DNA of 44,547 nt from Acidobacteria subdivision 2 bacterium RH1 MAG20 (lineage in GTDB: Bacteria > Acidobacteriota > Terriglobia > Terriglobales > Acidobacteriaceae), in NCBI GenBank assembly GCA_002197545.1, contig NFUO01000530.1, positions 1 through 44,547 on the forward strand, written 5' to 3'. Below the pieces are notes generated by a model, which was not told the origin of the DNA, searched no databases, and saw nothing but the letters and a program-made list of their open reading frames with translations. Position 1 is the first letter of the stretch; each line of letters starts with the position of its first letter. The position numbers were made by a program, and so were the translations under genes. Below, piece after piece: positions 34,425 through 43,263 of the stretch.

Positions 34425-35416
34425 CAGCTCGCCTCCAACCGTCGGATATAGAACAAGCCGCAAAGATCCTCCGCGAAGGCGGCACAGTAGCCTTCCCTAC
34501 CGAGACCGTCTATGGCCTCGGCGCCAACGCCCTCGAGCCCACAGCCGTAGCAAAAATCTTCGCCGCCAAAGGCCGCCCATTGTGGGACCCCCTCATCGTC
34601 CACGTCAGCGACCACAAGATGCTGGAACAGGTAGCTGTTGTAACGCAACAGGCAGAAAAGCTCATCCAACACTTCTGGCCCGGTCCCCTAACACTGCTCC
34701 TCGAACGAACACAGAAAGTCCCAGACCCAGTCACCGCCGGAAGGCCGCTGGTCGGCGTCCGCATGCCGTCTCACCCTCTCGCCATCGCCCTCATCCGCGC
34801 AGCCGGAGTCCCCATAGCCGCTCCCAGCGCCAATCGCTTCGGACACACCAGCCCCACCACCGCAGATCACGTCCTCGAAGACCTCAAAGGCCGCATCGAT
34901 GCTGTCCTCGACGGCGGCCCCACCACGGTTGGAGTTGAATCAACTGTCCTTAACCCCAACGAAGACCCCATGCTCATCTACCGCCCCGGAGCAATCACAC
35001 CGGAGATGATCGAAAAAGTAGCCGGAGCGGTACGCATCTTCCAATCCACCGCAACACCCTCAGAAAATCCACAAAGCCTTCCCTCCCCCGGAGTAGGCAT
35101 CCGCCATTACGCCCCGCGCGCAAAACTCATACTGGTTGTCAGCGAAATCGAGATGCACGCAAAAGAAGAGCAACTCGCAACCGCAGGAGAAAAAACCGGA
35201 GTCCTGCTTCCGCAAGGCTGGATGGCGAAGCCATCCACCGAGGTCTTCCCTTGGGCAGTGTGGGATGATGGACAGGCCCTCGCGCAACGTCTCTTCGCCG
35301 GCCTCCGTGACCTCGATGCCCGAGGAGTCACCACAATCCTCTGCCCGCTCCCCGAAGCCAATGGAGTCGGCCTCGCCATCCGCGACCGCCTCGAAAAAGC
35401 GGCCCGCGCCAAGTAA
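34421..35416 (+). CDS. tsaC: Threonylcarbamoyl-AMP synthase, Sua5 type
   Basis: The product makes threonylcarbamoyl-AMP, the precursor for t6A37 in tRNAs reading ANN codons. The N-terminal YrdC domain has the family start TVAFPTETVYGLGANA, the residues of the RNA/ATP site, and APSANRFG. The C-terminal Sua5 domain begins after the linker SPGVGIRHYAPRAKLI, giving 331 residues, longer than stand-alone TsaC and typical of the Sua5 form. Its ATG overlaps the holB stop (ATGA). Loss would be expected to be lethal or nearly so in most bacteria. Confidence 0.95.
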   Translation: MTARLQPSDIEQAAKILREGGTVAFPTETVYGLGANALEPTAVAKIFAAKGRPLWDPLIVHVSDHKMLEQVAVVTQQAEKLIQHFWPGPLTLLLERTQKVPDPVTAGRPLVGVRMPSHPLAIALIRAAGVPIAAPSANRFGHTSPTTADHVLEDLKGRIDAVLDGGPTTVGVESTVLNPNEDPMLIYRPGAITPEMIEKVAGAVRIFQSTATPSENPQSLPSPGVGIRHYAPRAKLILVVSEIEMHAKEEQLATAGEKTGVLLPQGWMAKPSTEVFPWAVWDDGQALAQRLFAGLRDLDARGVTTILCPLPEANGVGLAIRDRLEKAARAK

Positions 35417-35432
35417 CTCGTATACTCAACCC

Positions 35433-36032
35433 ATGCAAAGCGCAGAGATCGAATTAAAATTCCCCCTCTCCGATCCCTCAGCACTCCAGTCCCGCCTTCC
35501 GCAATTCGGCTTCCACCTCGACACTCCCCGCACCTTCGAGCACAACACTCTCTACGACACCGCCACTCGCGATCTACGTGCACAAAAACAGATCCTCCGC
35601 ATCCGCCAGTACGGCGACCTCTGCACCGTGACTCATAAGCGTATGCCTGACCAGGCCCCCAGCGAGACACGATACAAAATCCGCATCGAAACCGAAACCA
35701 CCGTAGCCGACTGCCACGCCCTCGCTGAAATCTTTCAGCAACTCGGCTACTCCCCCGTCTTCATCTACGAAAAATTCCGCACCGAATGGTCCCACACCAT
35801 CGAACGCTCCGCCCATCTCGTCATCGACGAGACCCCCATCGGCAACTACGTCGAACTCGAAGGCCCTCCCGCCTGGATCGATCGCACCATCGCCGAATTG
35901 AAGATCGACCCCGCTACCTGCCTCACCGACAGCTATGGCAAGCTCTTTCTCGACTGGAAGCAACGCACCGGCAGCCCCGCCGAATACCTTACCTTCGCCT
36001 CCATCTCCACTCCAATTCTCACAGCCCGCTAA
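35433..36032 (+). CDS. CYTH domain protein (class IV adenylate cyclase-like)
   Basis: The 199-residue CYTH-fold protein is related to class IV adenylate cyclases and thiamine triphosphatases. The hallmark EIELK (the ExExK metal/triphosphate motif) is at residues 5-9, and further tunnel residues are in LRIRQYGDLCTVTHKRM and YKIRIETET. The reaction, cAMP synthesis versus triphosphate hydrolysis, cannot be told from sequence. TATACT stands exactly six bases before the ATG and there is no Shine-Dalgarno sequence, so a leaderless transcript started inside the 16-bp gap is plausible even though it follows tsaC closely. Confidence 0.9.
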   Translation: MQSAEIELKFPLSDPSALQSRLPQFGFHLDTPRTFEHNTLYDTATRDLRAQKQILRIRQYGDLCTVTHKRMPDQAPSETRYKIRIETETTVADCHALAEIFQQLGYSPVFIYEKFRTEWSHTIERSAHLVIDETPIGNYVELEGPPAWIDRTIAELKIDPATCLTDSYGKLFLDWKQRTGSPAEYLTFASISTPILTAR

Positions 36033-36081
36033 AGCCAATCCTCTTTCCGCCGATACAACCTCTGTACCCCGGAGGTTTTCC

Positions 36082-36423
36082 TTGGCAGTCTCATTTCGAT
36101 CTTCCCTTTCTCTCCTTCTCACAGGAAGTCTCTTCCTTGGCGCCGGAGCAGCAGCCCATGCTGCGAGCGCCCCTCGGGCCGTAGTGCGCAAGGTTTCGCC
36201 CGCCTATCCCGAGCTTGCTCGCCGCATGCACATCGCCGGCACAGTTGTTCTGCTCGTCACAGTGAAACCTGATGGCGCCGTCTCGAACACAAAGATCGAA
36301 TCCGGCCATCCACTCCTTGCCGCGGCAGCAGAGGACGCCGTGCGCCGCTGGCAGTTCGCACCCGGCCCTGACGCCTCTGAATCAGAGATAGCCGTCAACT
36401 TCAAAAGCCCTGACGCACAGTAG
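36082..36423 (+). CDS. Secreted TonB C-terminal-domain protein (TTG start)
   Basis: I chose TTG 36082 because GGAGG stands 6 bases upstream. The 113-residue product has a signal peptide ([19 protein letters not shown]) and then little but a TonB C-terminal domain: [39 protein letters not shown] and [14 protein letters not shown], the canonical blocks. There is no separate membrane anchor and no proline-rich spacer, so it is periplasmic once processed. An earlier frame start at 35935 overlaps the CYTH gene and has no support. The role is not clear; stand-alone TonB domains may compete for or deliver partners. Confidence 0.85.
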   Translation: MAVSFRSSLSLLLTGSLFLGAGAAAHAASAPRAVVRKVSPAYPELARRMHIAGTVVLLVTVKPDGAVSNTKIESGHPLLAAAAEDAVRRWQFAPGPDASESEIAVNFKSPDAQ

Positions 36424-36463
36424 CCACTCACTACCCTCGATCACCGCACAGGTAAGGACCATC

Positions 36464-38176
36464 ATGAAACTTGAATCCAAGCTCGGCCTCAGCACCGGCT
36501 TCCTCATCATCGCCATGCTCCTCAGCGCCTATACGGCGCATGTTCGAATCGAGGAAGCCAACCATCTCTCCGACATCGTTACCACCAGCCGCCTTCCCAT
36601 CATCATGGGCAGCCGCGATGTCGATTCTCATCTCACCCGCACCATCAGCGGCCTTGAGTCCTACATGCTCTTCGGCCTCGACCCTGCCACTTCGGCCAGC
36701 TTCCGCCAGTCACGCAAACAGCAGTTTGAGATGGCCGAAGCGGCAGTAACCAAACTGCGGCAGGACACCTCTCACTTCGATCTCGGCCCCGATGCAGGCC
36801 GCCTCTCCATACTTGAGTCCGGCCTGGCCAGCCTGAAGCCGCTCGAAGAGAAGGTCGAAGCGCTCAACGAGACCAAGACCCCGCAAGGCACCGCGCAGGC
36901 CTACGACACCCTGCAAAACCAGATTCTGCCTCTCGAAAGGTCGCTCTTCACGACCGTCACCGACCTGGCCCAGTCCCAGATGTCGCAGACCAACGAGGAG
37001 CTCGTTCAACTCCGCCGCGCCAACCGGTCCACTCTCCTCACTCTCTGGCTGGCTACCATCATCGGCGCCATCGTCGGCGGACTCATCTCCACACTGCTCG
37101 CCCGGCGCATCACCAAAGGCGTCGATCTGGTTGCGGAGCGTGCCAACGCCATCGCCTCCGGCGACCTCACCGGCGAAACCCTCAATCTCCACAGTCAGGA
37201 CCAGATCGGATCTCTCGCCACAGCCATGCAGCAGATGCAGTCCAGCCTGAGCAGCATTATCGGCACGGTAGCCCAAACCTCAGGCACGCTCACCGGCAGC
37301 GCCGCATCCATGCGTACCGCCAGCGACCAGATCCACCGCCGCATCGACCAGCAAAGCCAACAGACCCAGCAGGCCGCCACGGCCATGCAGGAGATGTCTG
37401 CCTCCATCGCCGAGGTCTCGCGTCACACGCAATCCGCAGCAGAGACCGCCCGCAACGCCGCTCAAACCGCTCGCGAAGGCGGCGACATCGTCAAGCAGGT
37501 GCTTGGCTCCATGCACTCCATCGCCACCGCCGTCAGCGATACCTCCGCCACCGTCGGCCTGCTCGGCGACGACTCAAAGCGCATCAGCCAGATCGTCACC
37601 GTCATCGACGAGATCGCCCGCAAGACCAACCTGCTCGCTCTCAACGCCGCAATTGAAGCTGCCCGCGCCGGCGATCATGGCCGCGGCTTTGCCGTCGTCG
37701 CCGGCGAGGTCCGCCGTCTCGCCGAAAGCACCGCGCAAGCCACGGGAGAGATCGCCACCATGATTCAGGAGATTCAGGACCGCACCCGCATCGCCATCTC
37801 CAGTATGGAGAGCGGCACCGGCACGGTCGAGAAGGGCGTCGTCACCACCAACCAGGCCGGTCAGGCCCTCGAACGCATCATCGGCATGGCTGAGCAGGTC
37901 GACCGTATGATCGCCCAGATCGCCATCGCCACCTCGCAGCAGACCGCCGCTGCGGACCAGTCCAGTGCCAGTCTCGATGCCATCTACTCGCTCAGCCACG
38001 AAAACCTCACCGAGATGGCGACCACAGCCGCCGGCATCGAATCGCTCCGCACTACCGCCGTAGCGCTCGAACAGCACGTCGATCGCTTCAGAATCCAGTC
38101 GCCGCCCGACGCAAGACTGGTTCGCTCCCCCAAAGCATCGGAGATGCACACCGTCGCTTCTTTTCAGGCCGCTTGA
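36464..38176 (+). CDS. Methyl-accepting chemotaxis protein
   Basis: This is a 570-residue chemoreceptor. Transmembrane segments near residues 6-25 and 185-208 enclose a helical periplasmic sensor (four-helix bundle type). A HAMP domain follows (about 208-260, [20 protein letters not shown]). The signalling domain has the highly conserved hairpin [20 protein letters not shown] and then [16 protein letters not shown]. No CheR-tethering pentapeptide is present at the end. AGGTAAGG lies just upstream of the ATG. The attractant is unknown. Confidence 0.95.
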   Translation: MKLESKLGLSTGFLIIAMLLSAYTAHVRIEEANHLSDIVTTSRLPIIMGSRDVDSHLTRTISGLESYMLFGLDPATSASFRQSRKQQFEMAEAAVTKLRQDTSHFDLGPDAGRLSILESGLASLKPLEEKVEALNETKTPQGTAQAYDTLQNQILPLERSLFTTVTDLAQSQMSQTNEELVQLRRANRSTLLTLWLATIIGAIVGGLISTLLARRITKGVDLVAERANAIASGDLTGETLNLHSQDQIGSLATAMQQMQSSLSSIIGTVAQTSGTLTGSAASMRTASDQIHRRIDQQSQQTQQAATAMQEMSASIAEVSRHTQSAAETARNAAQTAREGGDIVKQVLGSMHSIATAVSDTSATVGLLGDDSKRISQIVTVIDEIARKTNLLALNAAIEAARAGDHGRGFAVVAGEVRRLAESTAQATGEIATMIQEIQDRTRIAISSMESGTGTVEKGVVTTNQAGQALERIIGMAEQVDRMIAQIAIATSQQTAAADQSSASLDAIYSLSHENLTEMATTAAGIESLRTTAVALEQHVDRFRIQSPPDARLVRSPKASEMHTVASFQAA

Positions 38177-38210
38177 GGCGTGAATCCTTCAAGCGTTTTC
38201 CAACAAAGAA

Positions 38211-38240
38211 AAGGGCCCGCGCCAATGCGGGCCCTTCCTT
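38211..38240. terminator. Bidirectional terminator between two convergent genes
   Basis: A 10-bp stem (AAGGGCCCGC, loop GCCAAT, GCGGGCCCTT) is followed by CCTTG on the plus strand and has A-rich sequence upstream, so it works for both the chemoreceptor (plus) and the TonB gene (minus). It lies in the 88-bp gap between their stops. Confidence 0.85.
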
Positions 38241-38264
38241 GCACATCCAGAGAGAAAGAACTGC

Positions 38265-39344
38265 CTAAAAGATCTGGAAGTTCACCTCAACATTCAACTC
38301 CACCAACACCGGCTTTCCACCCTCCATCGCCGGTCTGAACTTATACTGCTTCACCGCTTCAACGGCCTTCTCGTCGAGTCCCATGCCGACGCCGCGAATC
38401 ACATGCACATGACTCGGTAGCCCATTGGTATCGACCCACAGGTTTACCAGAACATTTCCCGCAACCTTGGCCTTGCGGGCCTCTTCGGAGAACTCCGGCT
38501 CAACCGAGTAGATCAGCACCGGAGCAGACACGCCCCCCCCAATTCGCCGGGGTCCGCCGCCGGTATTGCCTCCCGATCCCGGCCCAAGCCCCGAGCCATT
38601 GCCAGATCCCAGCCCCGTCCCGTGGCCATTGCCCATTGACATACCAACCAGGGGTGAATTCGCAACGCCAATCTGCGGAATGCTGCTGGCCATCTTGACG
38701 TCTTTCTGTACCTCGATCGTCGGTTGAATATTGATCTTCGGCGGCTCCAGCGGAGGCGCCTTCGGCGGAACAATCTGCTTATCCGCAAACTTCGGCGGCG
38801 TCCCCTTGGTTACCGGCGTCGGCCCATGCTGCCCGCCTCCGCCGCCCATCGCCTGGGCCTTCAGCGGCGCCATCGGTGGAAGGTCGACCTCGGCGAGCTT
38901 CTGCTGTTTGACCGGAGCCGCAAACTTAATCTTCTTCGCCAATAGAAACGCGATGATCAGAATGACGAGACCATGCAGCACGACCGCAATCGCCGTCGAG
39001 GTCGGGTCGCGCTTCACCTTCATCCGGTCGACGATAGCGATTGGCTTTGATTCCAATTGCAGCGGTGGCAGCTTTACCGGAAAAAACACATCCCGCACGC
39101 TGCTCCACAAAGAAGCAATGGTGCCCTCTTCGTGAAGAATAAGATCACTCTCTACCGGCTTTGATTCAAGCTGGAGCGGCGCTTCCTTCTTCGTGCTGAA
39201 CGCGTCCCGAAGGTTCGAGAACAGCGAGGTCCACATGGACCCCTCGGTCTCCTCATTAAGATGAGGCGCCTCCGCCGGACGGAGTGTTGGGCCCTCTTGA
39301 TTCGGGTCAATCTCTGGCGGTGGTGTCAAAACTGTATTAGCCAT
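38265..39344 (-). CDS. TonB-type energy transducer with duplicated N-terminal motif
   Basis: The 359-residue protein starts at ATG 39344, with a GAAAGAAC just before it; a longer frame is possible. It has one membrane helix (IAVVLHGLVILIIAFLLAKK, about residues 117-136), a glycine- and proline-rich spacer (LGSGNGSGLGPGSGGNTGGG) and a C-terminal TonB domain (YSVEPEFSEEARKAKVAGNV). Unusually, the cytoplasmic N-terminus holds two copies of a unit ending PLQLESKP, the first from about MWTSLFSNLRDAF and the second from SLWSSVRDVF. TonB proteins drive outer membrane transport; no exbBD genes are seen nearby. It is convergent with the chemoreceptor gene. Confidence 0.92.
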   Translation of the reverse strand: MANTVLTPPPEIDPNQEGPTLRPAEAPHLNEETEGSMWTSLFSNLRDAFSTKKEAPLQLESKPVESDLILHEEGTIASLWSSVRDVFFPVKLPPLQLESKPIAIVDRMKVKRDPTSTAIAVVLHGLVILIIAFLLAKKIKFAAPVKQQKLAEVDLPPMAPLKAQAMGGGGGQHGPTPVTKGTPPKFADKQIVPPKAPPLEPPKINIQPTIEVQKDVKMASSIPQIGVANSPLVGMSMGNGHGTGLGSGNGSGLGPGSGGNTGGGPRRIGGGVSAPVLIYSVEPEFSEEARKAKVAGNVLVNLWVDTNGLPSHVHVIRGVGMGLDEKAVEAVKQYKFRPAMEGGKPVLVELNVEVNFQIF

Positions 39345-39556
39345 AAGTTCTTTCGCCTCGGTGGCGGATGACCGCAACCTCCACCTGTCCTTCTCGAAAA
39401 TCGCGCGCCACTCTCTGTCTACGTTCCCGGTCTTCCGCCGGTTTCATCTTTTCTTACGGCGCACGGCACCTGGCTCCATAAACATTCTACAAACATTAAC
39501 CTGCCTGCGCTCGTTCCATTGGACGTACTTCCCCTTCCGAATGTCTCTCCCGCACC

Positions 39557-39586
39557 TTATCCGTCACCCCGTCTCCCGGCTACAAT
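39557..39586 (+). promoter_or_regulatory. Possible ileS promoter
   Basis: TACAAT at 39581-39586 with a weak TTATCC at 39557-39562 (18-bp spacing) fits a housekeeping promoter. The TACAAT lies exactly six bases before an in-frame TTG at 39593. Confidence 0.4.
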
Positions 39587-39637
39587 AAGAGTTTGGCGCA
39601 AACCGCACATCTGCCCAGCACCGATCAAGAGGAACGA

Positions 39638-42600
39638 ATGCCGGAAGTATCTGATTCAAAGTCGACAGCCGACCAGCCAGTCAAGCCGTTGAAGTCCACC
39701 CTGAACCTGCCGCAGACCACCTTCGCCATGAAGGCCAACCTGCCCGTCAACGAGCCCCTTCGCCTCGCCGCGTGGCAGAAACAGGACCTCTACGCCCAGA
39801 TCCGCGCCGCCCGCGCCGGTTCGCCCAAGTACATCCTCCACGATGGCCCACCCTATGCCAACGGAGCCATCCACCTCGGCCACGCCCTCAACAAGTGCAT
39901 CAAGGACTTCGTCGTCAAAACCAAGACCATGGCCGGCTTCGACGCCCCCTACGTCCCCGGCTGGGACTGCCACGGCCTCCCCATCGAGATCAAGGTAGAC
40001 GAGCAGCTTGGCCGGAAAAAGCTGGAGATGGACCCCATCGCCGTCCGCAAGGCCTGCCGCGACTACGCGCAGAAGTACGTCGATCTCCAGCGCAGCCAGT
40101 TCGAGCGCATCGGCGTCTTCGGCCGCTGGGACAAGCCCTACCTCACCATGTCCTTCCCCTACGAAGCCAGCATCGCCGAGACCTTCTACGACTTCTTCGA
40201 AAAGGGCTTCGTCTACAAGGGCCTCAAGCCCGTCTACTGGTGCATCCACGACCGCACCGCGCTCGCCGAAGCCGAGGTGGAGTACGAACAGCACATCAGC
40301 CCCAGCATCTACGTCCGCTACGCCCTCACCAGCGACCCCGCCGCCATTGTCCCAGAACTGGGCCGCAAACCGGGTGCCCCATCTTCGCCGACAGTTTCAT
40401 CGTCGGCTAAGGTGGGCGAAGCGCCACAGGTCTACACCATCATCTGGACGACCACTCCGTGGACGCTCCCAGCCTCGCTCGCCGTGGCCTTCAATCCTGA
40501 ACTCGACTACGTAGCCCTTCAAAACACCGACGGCAACGTCTATATCGTTCTCGAAGCTCTAGCATCCTCCGTCAAAGTAGCCTGCAACCTGCCTGATGCC
40601 GTAGAGATCGCCCGCTTCAAAGGAGCAAAGTTAGACCGCGTCACCTTCCAGCATCCCTTCCTCGACCGCCAGGTCCTCGGCGTCACTGCCGACTACGTCA
40701 CCGCCGAGCAAGGCACCGGAGCCGTCCACACCGCGCCCGCCCACGGCGTAGACGACTTCTACACCGGCAAGCGCTACGACCTGCCCGAAGTCCAATATGT
40801 AGACAACGCCGGAAAGCAACGCCACACCGACCTCCACGGCGGCCAGCCGGGCGAACCCTACGACGGCCTCACCGTCTTCAAGTCCAACCCCGTCATCATC
40901 GAGTTGCTCAAAGAAAAAGGCGCACTCCTCAGCGCCACCAGCTTCGAGCACTCCTACCCGCACTGCTGGCGCTGCCACAACCCCGTCATCGTCCGCGCCA
41001 CCGAGCAGTGGTTCATCGGCATGGAAACCCCCATGCCTCAACCCCTCAGTGGCACATTAAAAGAGCCTGTCATTCTGAGCGCAGCGAAGAACCCCGGCAT
41101 TTCGTCCGAAGCAGCACAAACATCACCCAAGACCACCTTCCGCCAACGCGCCCTCGACGCCATCAAGACCGTCGTCTGGGACCCAGCCTGGGGCGAAGAA
41201 CGCATCTCCAACATGATCGCCACCCGCCCCGACTGGTGCATCTCCCGCCAGCGCATCTGGGGCGTGCCCATCGCCGTCTTCCTCTGCGAAAAGTGCCACA
41301 CGCCGCTGAACGACAAAGCCGTCAACAAGAGCATCGTCCAGCTCTTCCACAAAGAAGGCGCCGACGCATGGTACACCCACGACGTGCCCACTCTCCTTCC
41401 CAAAGGAACGAAGTGCGCCTGCGGCAACGAAGAGTTCCGCAAAGAGATGGACATCCTCGACGTCTGGTTCGAGTCCGGAGCAAGCTGGCACGCCGTCCTT
41501 CAGCACGAACCTAAACTCAGCTATCCCGCCGACCTCTACACCGAAGGCGGAGACCAGCACCGCGGCTGGTTCCACTCCTCATTACTCACGTCGGTGGCCG
41601 TCAACGGAATCGCCCCCTACAAGATGGTCGCCACCTCCGGCTGGACGCTCGACGAGCAGGGCCGCGCCTTCTCGAAGTCCCTCGGAAATGGAGTTGACCC
41701 CGTAGACATCGCCAAGCGCCTCGGCGGCGAGATCGTCCGCCTCTGGGTGGCCTCCGTCGACTTCCGCGAAGACGTAGCCGCCAGCGAAAACCTCATGCAG
41801 CGCGTCAGCGACAACTACCGCAAGCTGCGCAACACCCTCCGCTTCCTCCTCGGCAACCTCCACGACTTCGACCCCTCCACCAACGCTGTCCAAGACTTTG
41901 CGAAGCTGGAGCCTTTAGACCAGTACATCCTCGCCCGCACCGCCGAGCTCGACACCAGGATCCGCGCCGCCTACGAAGACTTCGAGTTCCACCGTGCCTA
42001 TCACGCCCTCAATGAGTACGTGAACACCGATCTTTCGGCGCTTTATTTAGATGTGTTGAAAGACCGCCTCTACACCTTCGCACCCAACCACCCCGCCCGC
42101 CGCAGCGCCCAGACCGCCCTCTGGCGCATCGCCGAAGCCCTCACCCGCCTCATCGCCCCCATCCTCAGCTTCACCGCGGATGAGGTCTGGCAGCTCCTCC
42201 CCAAAGTCGAAGGCCGCGAACCCAGCGTCCACGTCGCCCTCTTCCCCAACATCGCCGACATTGTTCCGGGCAACACCACCGCCCTTCTTAAAGATTGGCA
42301 AATGCTGCTGGAATCTCGCACAGTCGTGCTGAACCAACTTGAGGGCATGCGTTCGAGAAAAGAAATTGGTAAAGCCCTCGATGCTGAACTGAACTTCACA
42401 TACGATCCAAAGACAGCAAATGCTTCAACTCTTGCCTTGGCAAAGAATGTAAACGCACTCGCTGAATTTTTTGGTCTGTCGCGGGTCACGGTGAGGCCAA
42501 ATGGCGTATCACATGAGAGTCACGTTCAATTTGCAGAAGGCCATCCCATAATAGCCACTGGCACCAAATGCGAACGCTGCTGGCGCTACACCGAAGACGT

Positions 42601-42709
42601 CGGCAACGAGAAAAAATATCCCACTGTCTGCCTCCGCTGTGCCGAAGCTCTCGAAGCCATCGGCTTCGCCCCTTACACCGCCCTGCAACCAACGGAGTCG
42701 CAAGCCTAA
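39638..42709 (+). CDS. ileS: Isoleucyl-tRNA synthetase with two repeat-derived insertions
   Basis: This class I synthetase charges tRNA-Ile. The HIGH signature is HLGH within PYANGAIHLGHALNK, and the KMSKS equivalent is FSKSLGN. The CP1 editing domain (IIWTTTPWTLPASLAVAF) and the C-terminal zinc site (CERCWRYTEDVGNEK and VCLRCAEAL) are present. The 1023 residues are on the long side for an IleRS. Two loops look inserted: residues about 245-261 (PGAPSSPTVSSSAKVGEAPQ) and about 478-490, around VILSAAKNPGISS, in each case palindromic repeats read in frame. ATG 39638 has AGAGGA upstream; an in-frame TTG at 39593 with a leaderless-type promoter is the alternative. lspA starts directly after the stop. 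Confidence 0.96.
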   Translation: MPEVSDSKSTADQPVKPLKSTLNLPQTTFAMKANLPVNEPLRLAAWQKQDLYAQIRAARAGSPKYILHDGPPYANGAIHLGHALNKCIKDFVVKTKTMAGFDAPYVPGWDCHGLPIEIKVDEQLGRKKLEMDPIAVRKACRDYAQKYVDLQRSQFERIGVFGRWDKPYLTMSFPYEASIAETFYDFFEKGFVYKGLKPVYWCIHDRTALAEAEVEYEQHISPSIYVRYALTSDPAAIVPELGRKPGAPSSPTVSSSAKVGEAPQVYTIIWTTTPWTLPASLAVAFNPELDYVALQNTDGNVYIVLEALASSVKVACNLPDAVEIARFKGAKLDRVTFQHPFLDRQVLGVTADYVTAEQGTGAVHTAPAHGVDDFYTGKRYDLPEVQYVDNAGKQRHTDLHGGQPGEPYDGLTVFKSNPVIIELLKEKGALLSATSFEHSYPHCWRCHNPVIVRATEQWFIGMETPMPQPLSGTLKEPVILSAAKNPGISSEAAQTSPKTTFRQRALDAIKTVVWDPAWGEERISNMIATRPDWCISRQRIWGVPIAVFLCEKCHTPLNDKAVNKSIVQLFHKEGADAWYTHDVPTLLPKGTKCACGNEEFRKEMDILDVWFESGASWHAVLQHEPKLSYPADLYTEGGDQHRGWFHSSLLTSVAVNGIAPYKMVATSGWTLDEQGRAFSKSLGNGVDPVDIAKRLGGEIVRLWVASVDFREDVAASENLMQRVSDNYRKLRNTLRFLLGNLHDFDPSTNAVQDFAKLEPLDQYILARTAELDTRIRAAYEDFEFHRAYHALNEYVNTDLSALYLDVLKDRLYTFAPNHPARRSAQTALWRIAEALTRLIAPILSFTADEVWQLLPKVEGREPSVHVALFPNIADIVPGNTTALLKDWQMLLESRTVVLNQLEGMRSRKEIGKALDAELNFTYDPKTANASTLALAKNVNALAEFFGLSRVTVRPNGVSHESHVQFAEGHPIIATGTKCERCWRYTEDVGNEKKYPTVCLRCAEALEAIGFAPYTALQPTESQA
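40371..40418 (+). repeat. Palindromic element C inside ileS
   Basis: Arms GTGCCCCATCTTCGCCGAC and GTCGGCTAAGGTGGGCG form an imperfect inverted repeat with a short loop, AGTTTCATC. It lies in the reading frame near the start of the CP1 editing domain. I see no second copy in this window; the resemblance to GGGTGCCCCAT-type repeats of Terriglobus-like genomes is from memory. Confidence 0.6.
41068..41106 (+). repeat. Palindromic repeat type A, copy 4, in frame in ileS
   Basis: It matches copy 1 exactly over 38 bases: TGTCATTCTGAGCGCAGCGA and then AGAACCCCGGCATTTCGT. In the ileS frame it encodes VILSAAKNPGIS. It lies within a loop of about 30 residues that interrupts the otherwise conserved boundary between METPM and TFRQRALDAIKTV. 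Confidence 0.9.
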
Positions 42710-43213
42710 ATGTCCCTCACATCGCACAACACCCGGGACAGCCGAATTCCACTCCTTCTGCTCGCCACCCTCGTCGTCGTCGCCGACCGCTGCAGCAAGC
42801 TCTGGATCATCCACCACATCAATCCCGGCTACGCTATCACCGTCATCCCCGGAGTCTTTCGACTCACTCACGTCCTCAACACCGGCGCGGCCTTTTCCCT
42901 CTTCGACTCCGCCTCGCCCATCCTCGTCCGCGACAGTCTCATCGCCTTCTCGATCATCGCCGTCATCGTCGTCCTCGCCATGCTATGGCGCACAGGCCGC
43001 GAGCTTTCGCTCACCGGCATCGCCCTCGCCCTCATCCTTGGCGGAGCCGTCGGCAACCTCTACGACCGCCTCCGCTTCTCCCACGTCGTCGACTTCCTCG
43101 AAGTCCACATCGTCCGCTATCACTGGCCCGACTTCAACATCGCCGACAGCTGCATCGTCATCGGAGCCTGCCTCCTCCTCATCGAAATCTTCCGTCCGCA
43201 ATCACAAAGCTGA
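42710..43213 (+). CDS. lspA: Lipoprotein signal peptidase (signal peptidase II)
   Basis: The product cleaves the signal of prolipoproteins in the inner membrane. The 167-residue protein has four membrane helices, with the first near LLLATLVVVADR. The catalytic aspartates are in GGAVGNLYDRL and FNIADSCIVIG, the two conserved blocks of the family. It starts immediately after the ileS stop (TAAATG), so the two are co-transcribed. The lipoproteins in this window (adaptor at 8906, the 24102 product) are potential clients of this enzyme. Confidence 0.96.
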   Translation: MSLTSHNTRDSRIPLLLLATLVVVADRCSKLWIIHHINPGYAITVIPGVFRLTHVLNTGAAFSLFDSASPILVRDSLIAFSIIAVIVVLAMLWRTGRELSLTGIALALILGGAVGNLYDRLRFSHVVDFLEVHIVRYHWPDFNIADSCIVIGACLLLIEIFRPQSQS

Positions 43214-43263
43214 CATGCCCCCCTGAGCGGCCTTGTCTTAGGGATGCCCGATATAATGGCCGC

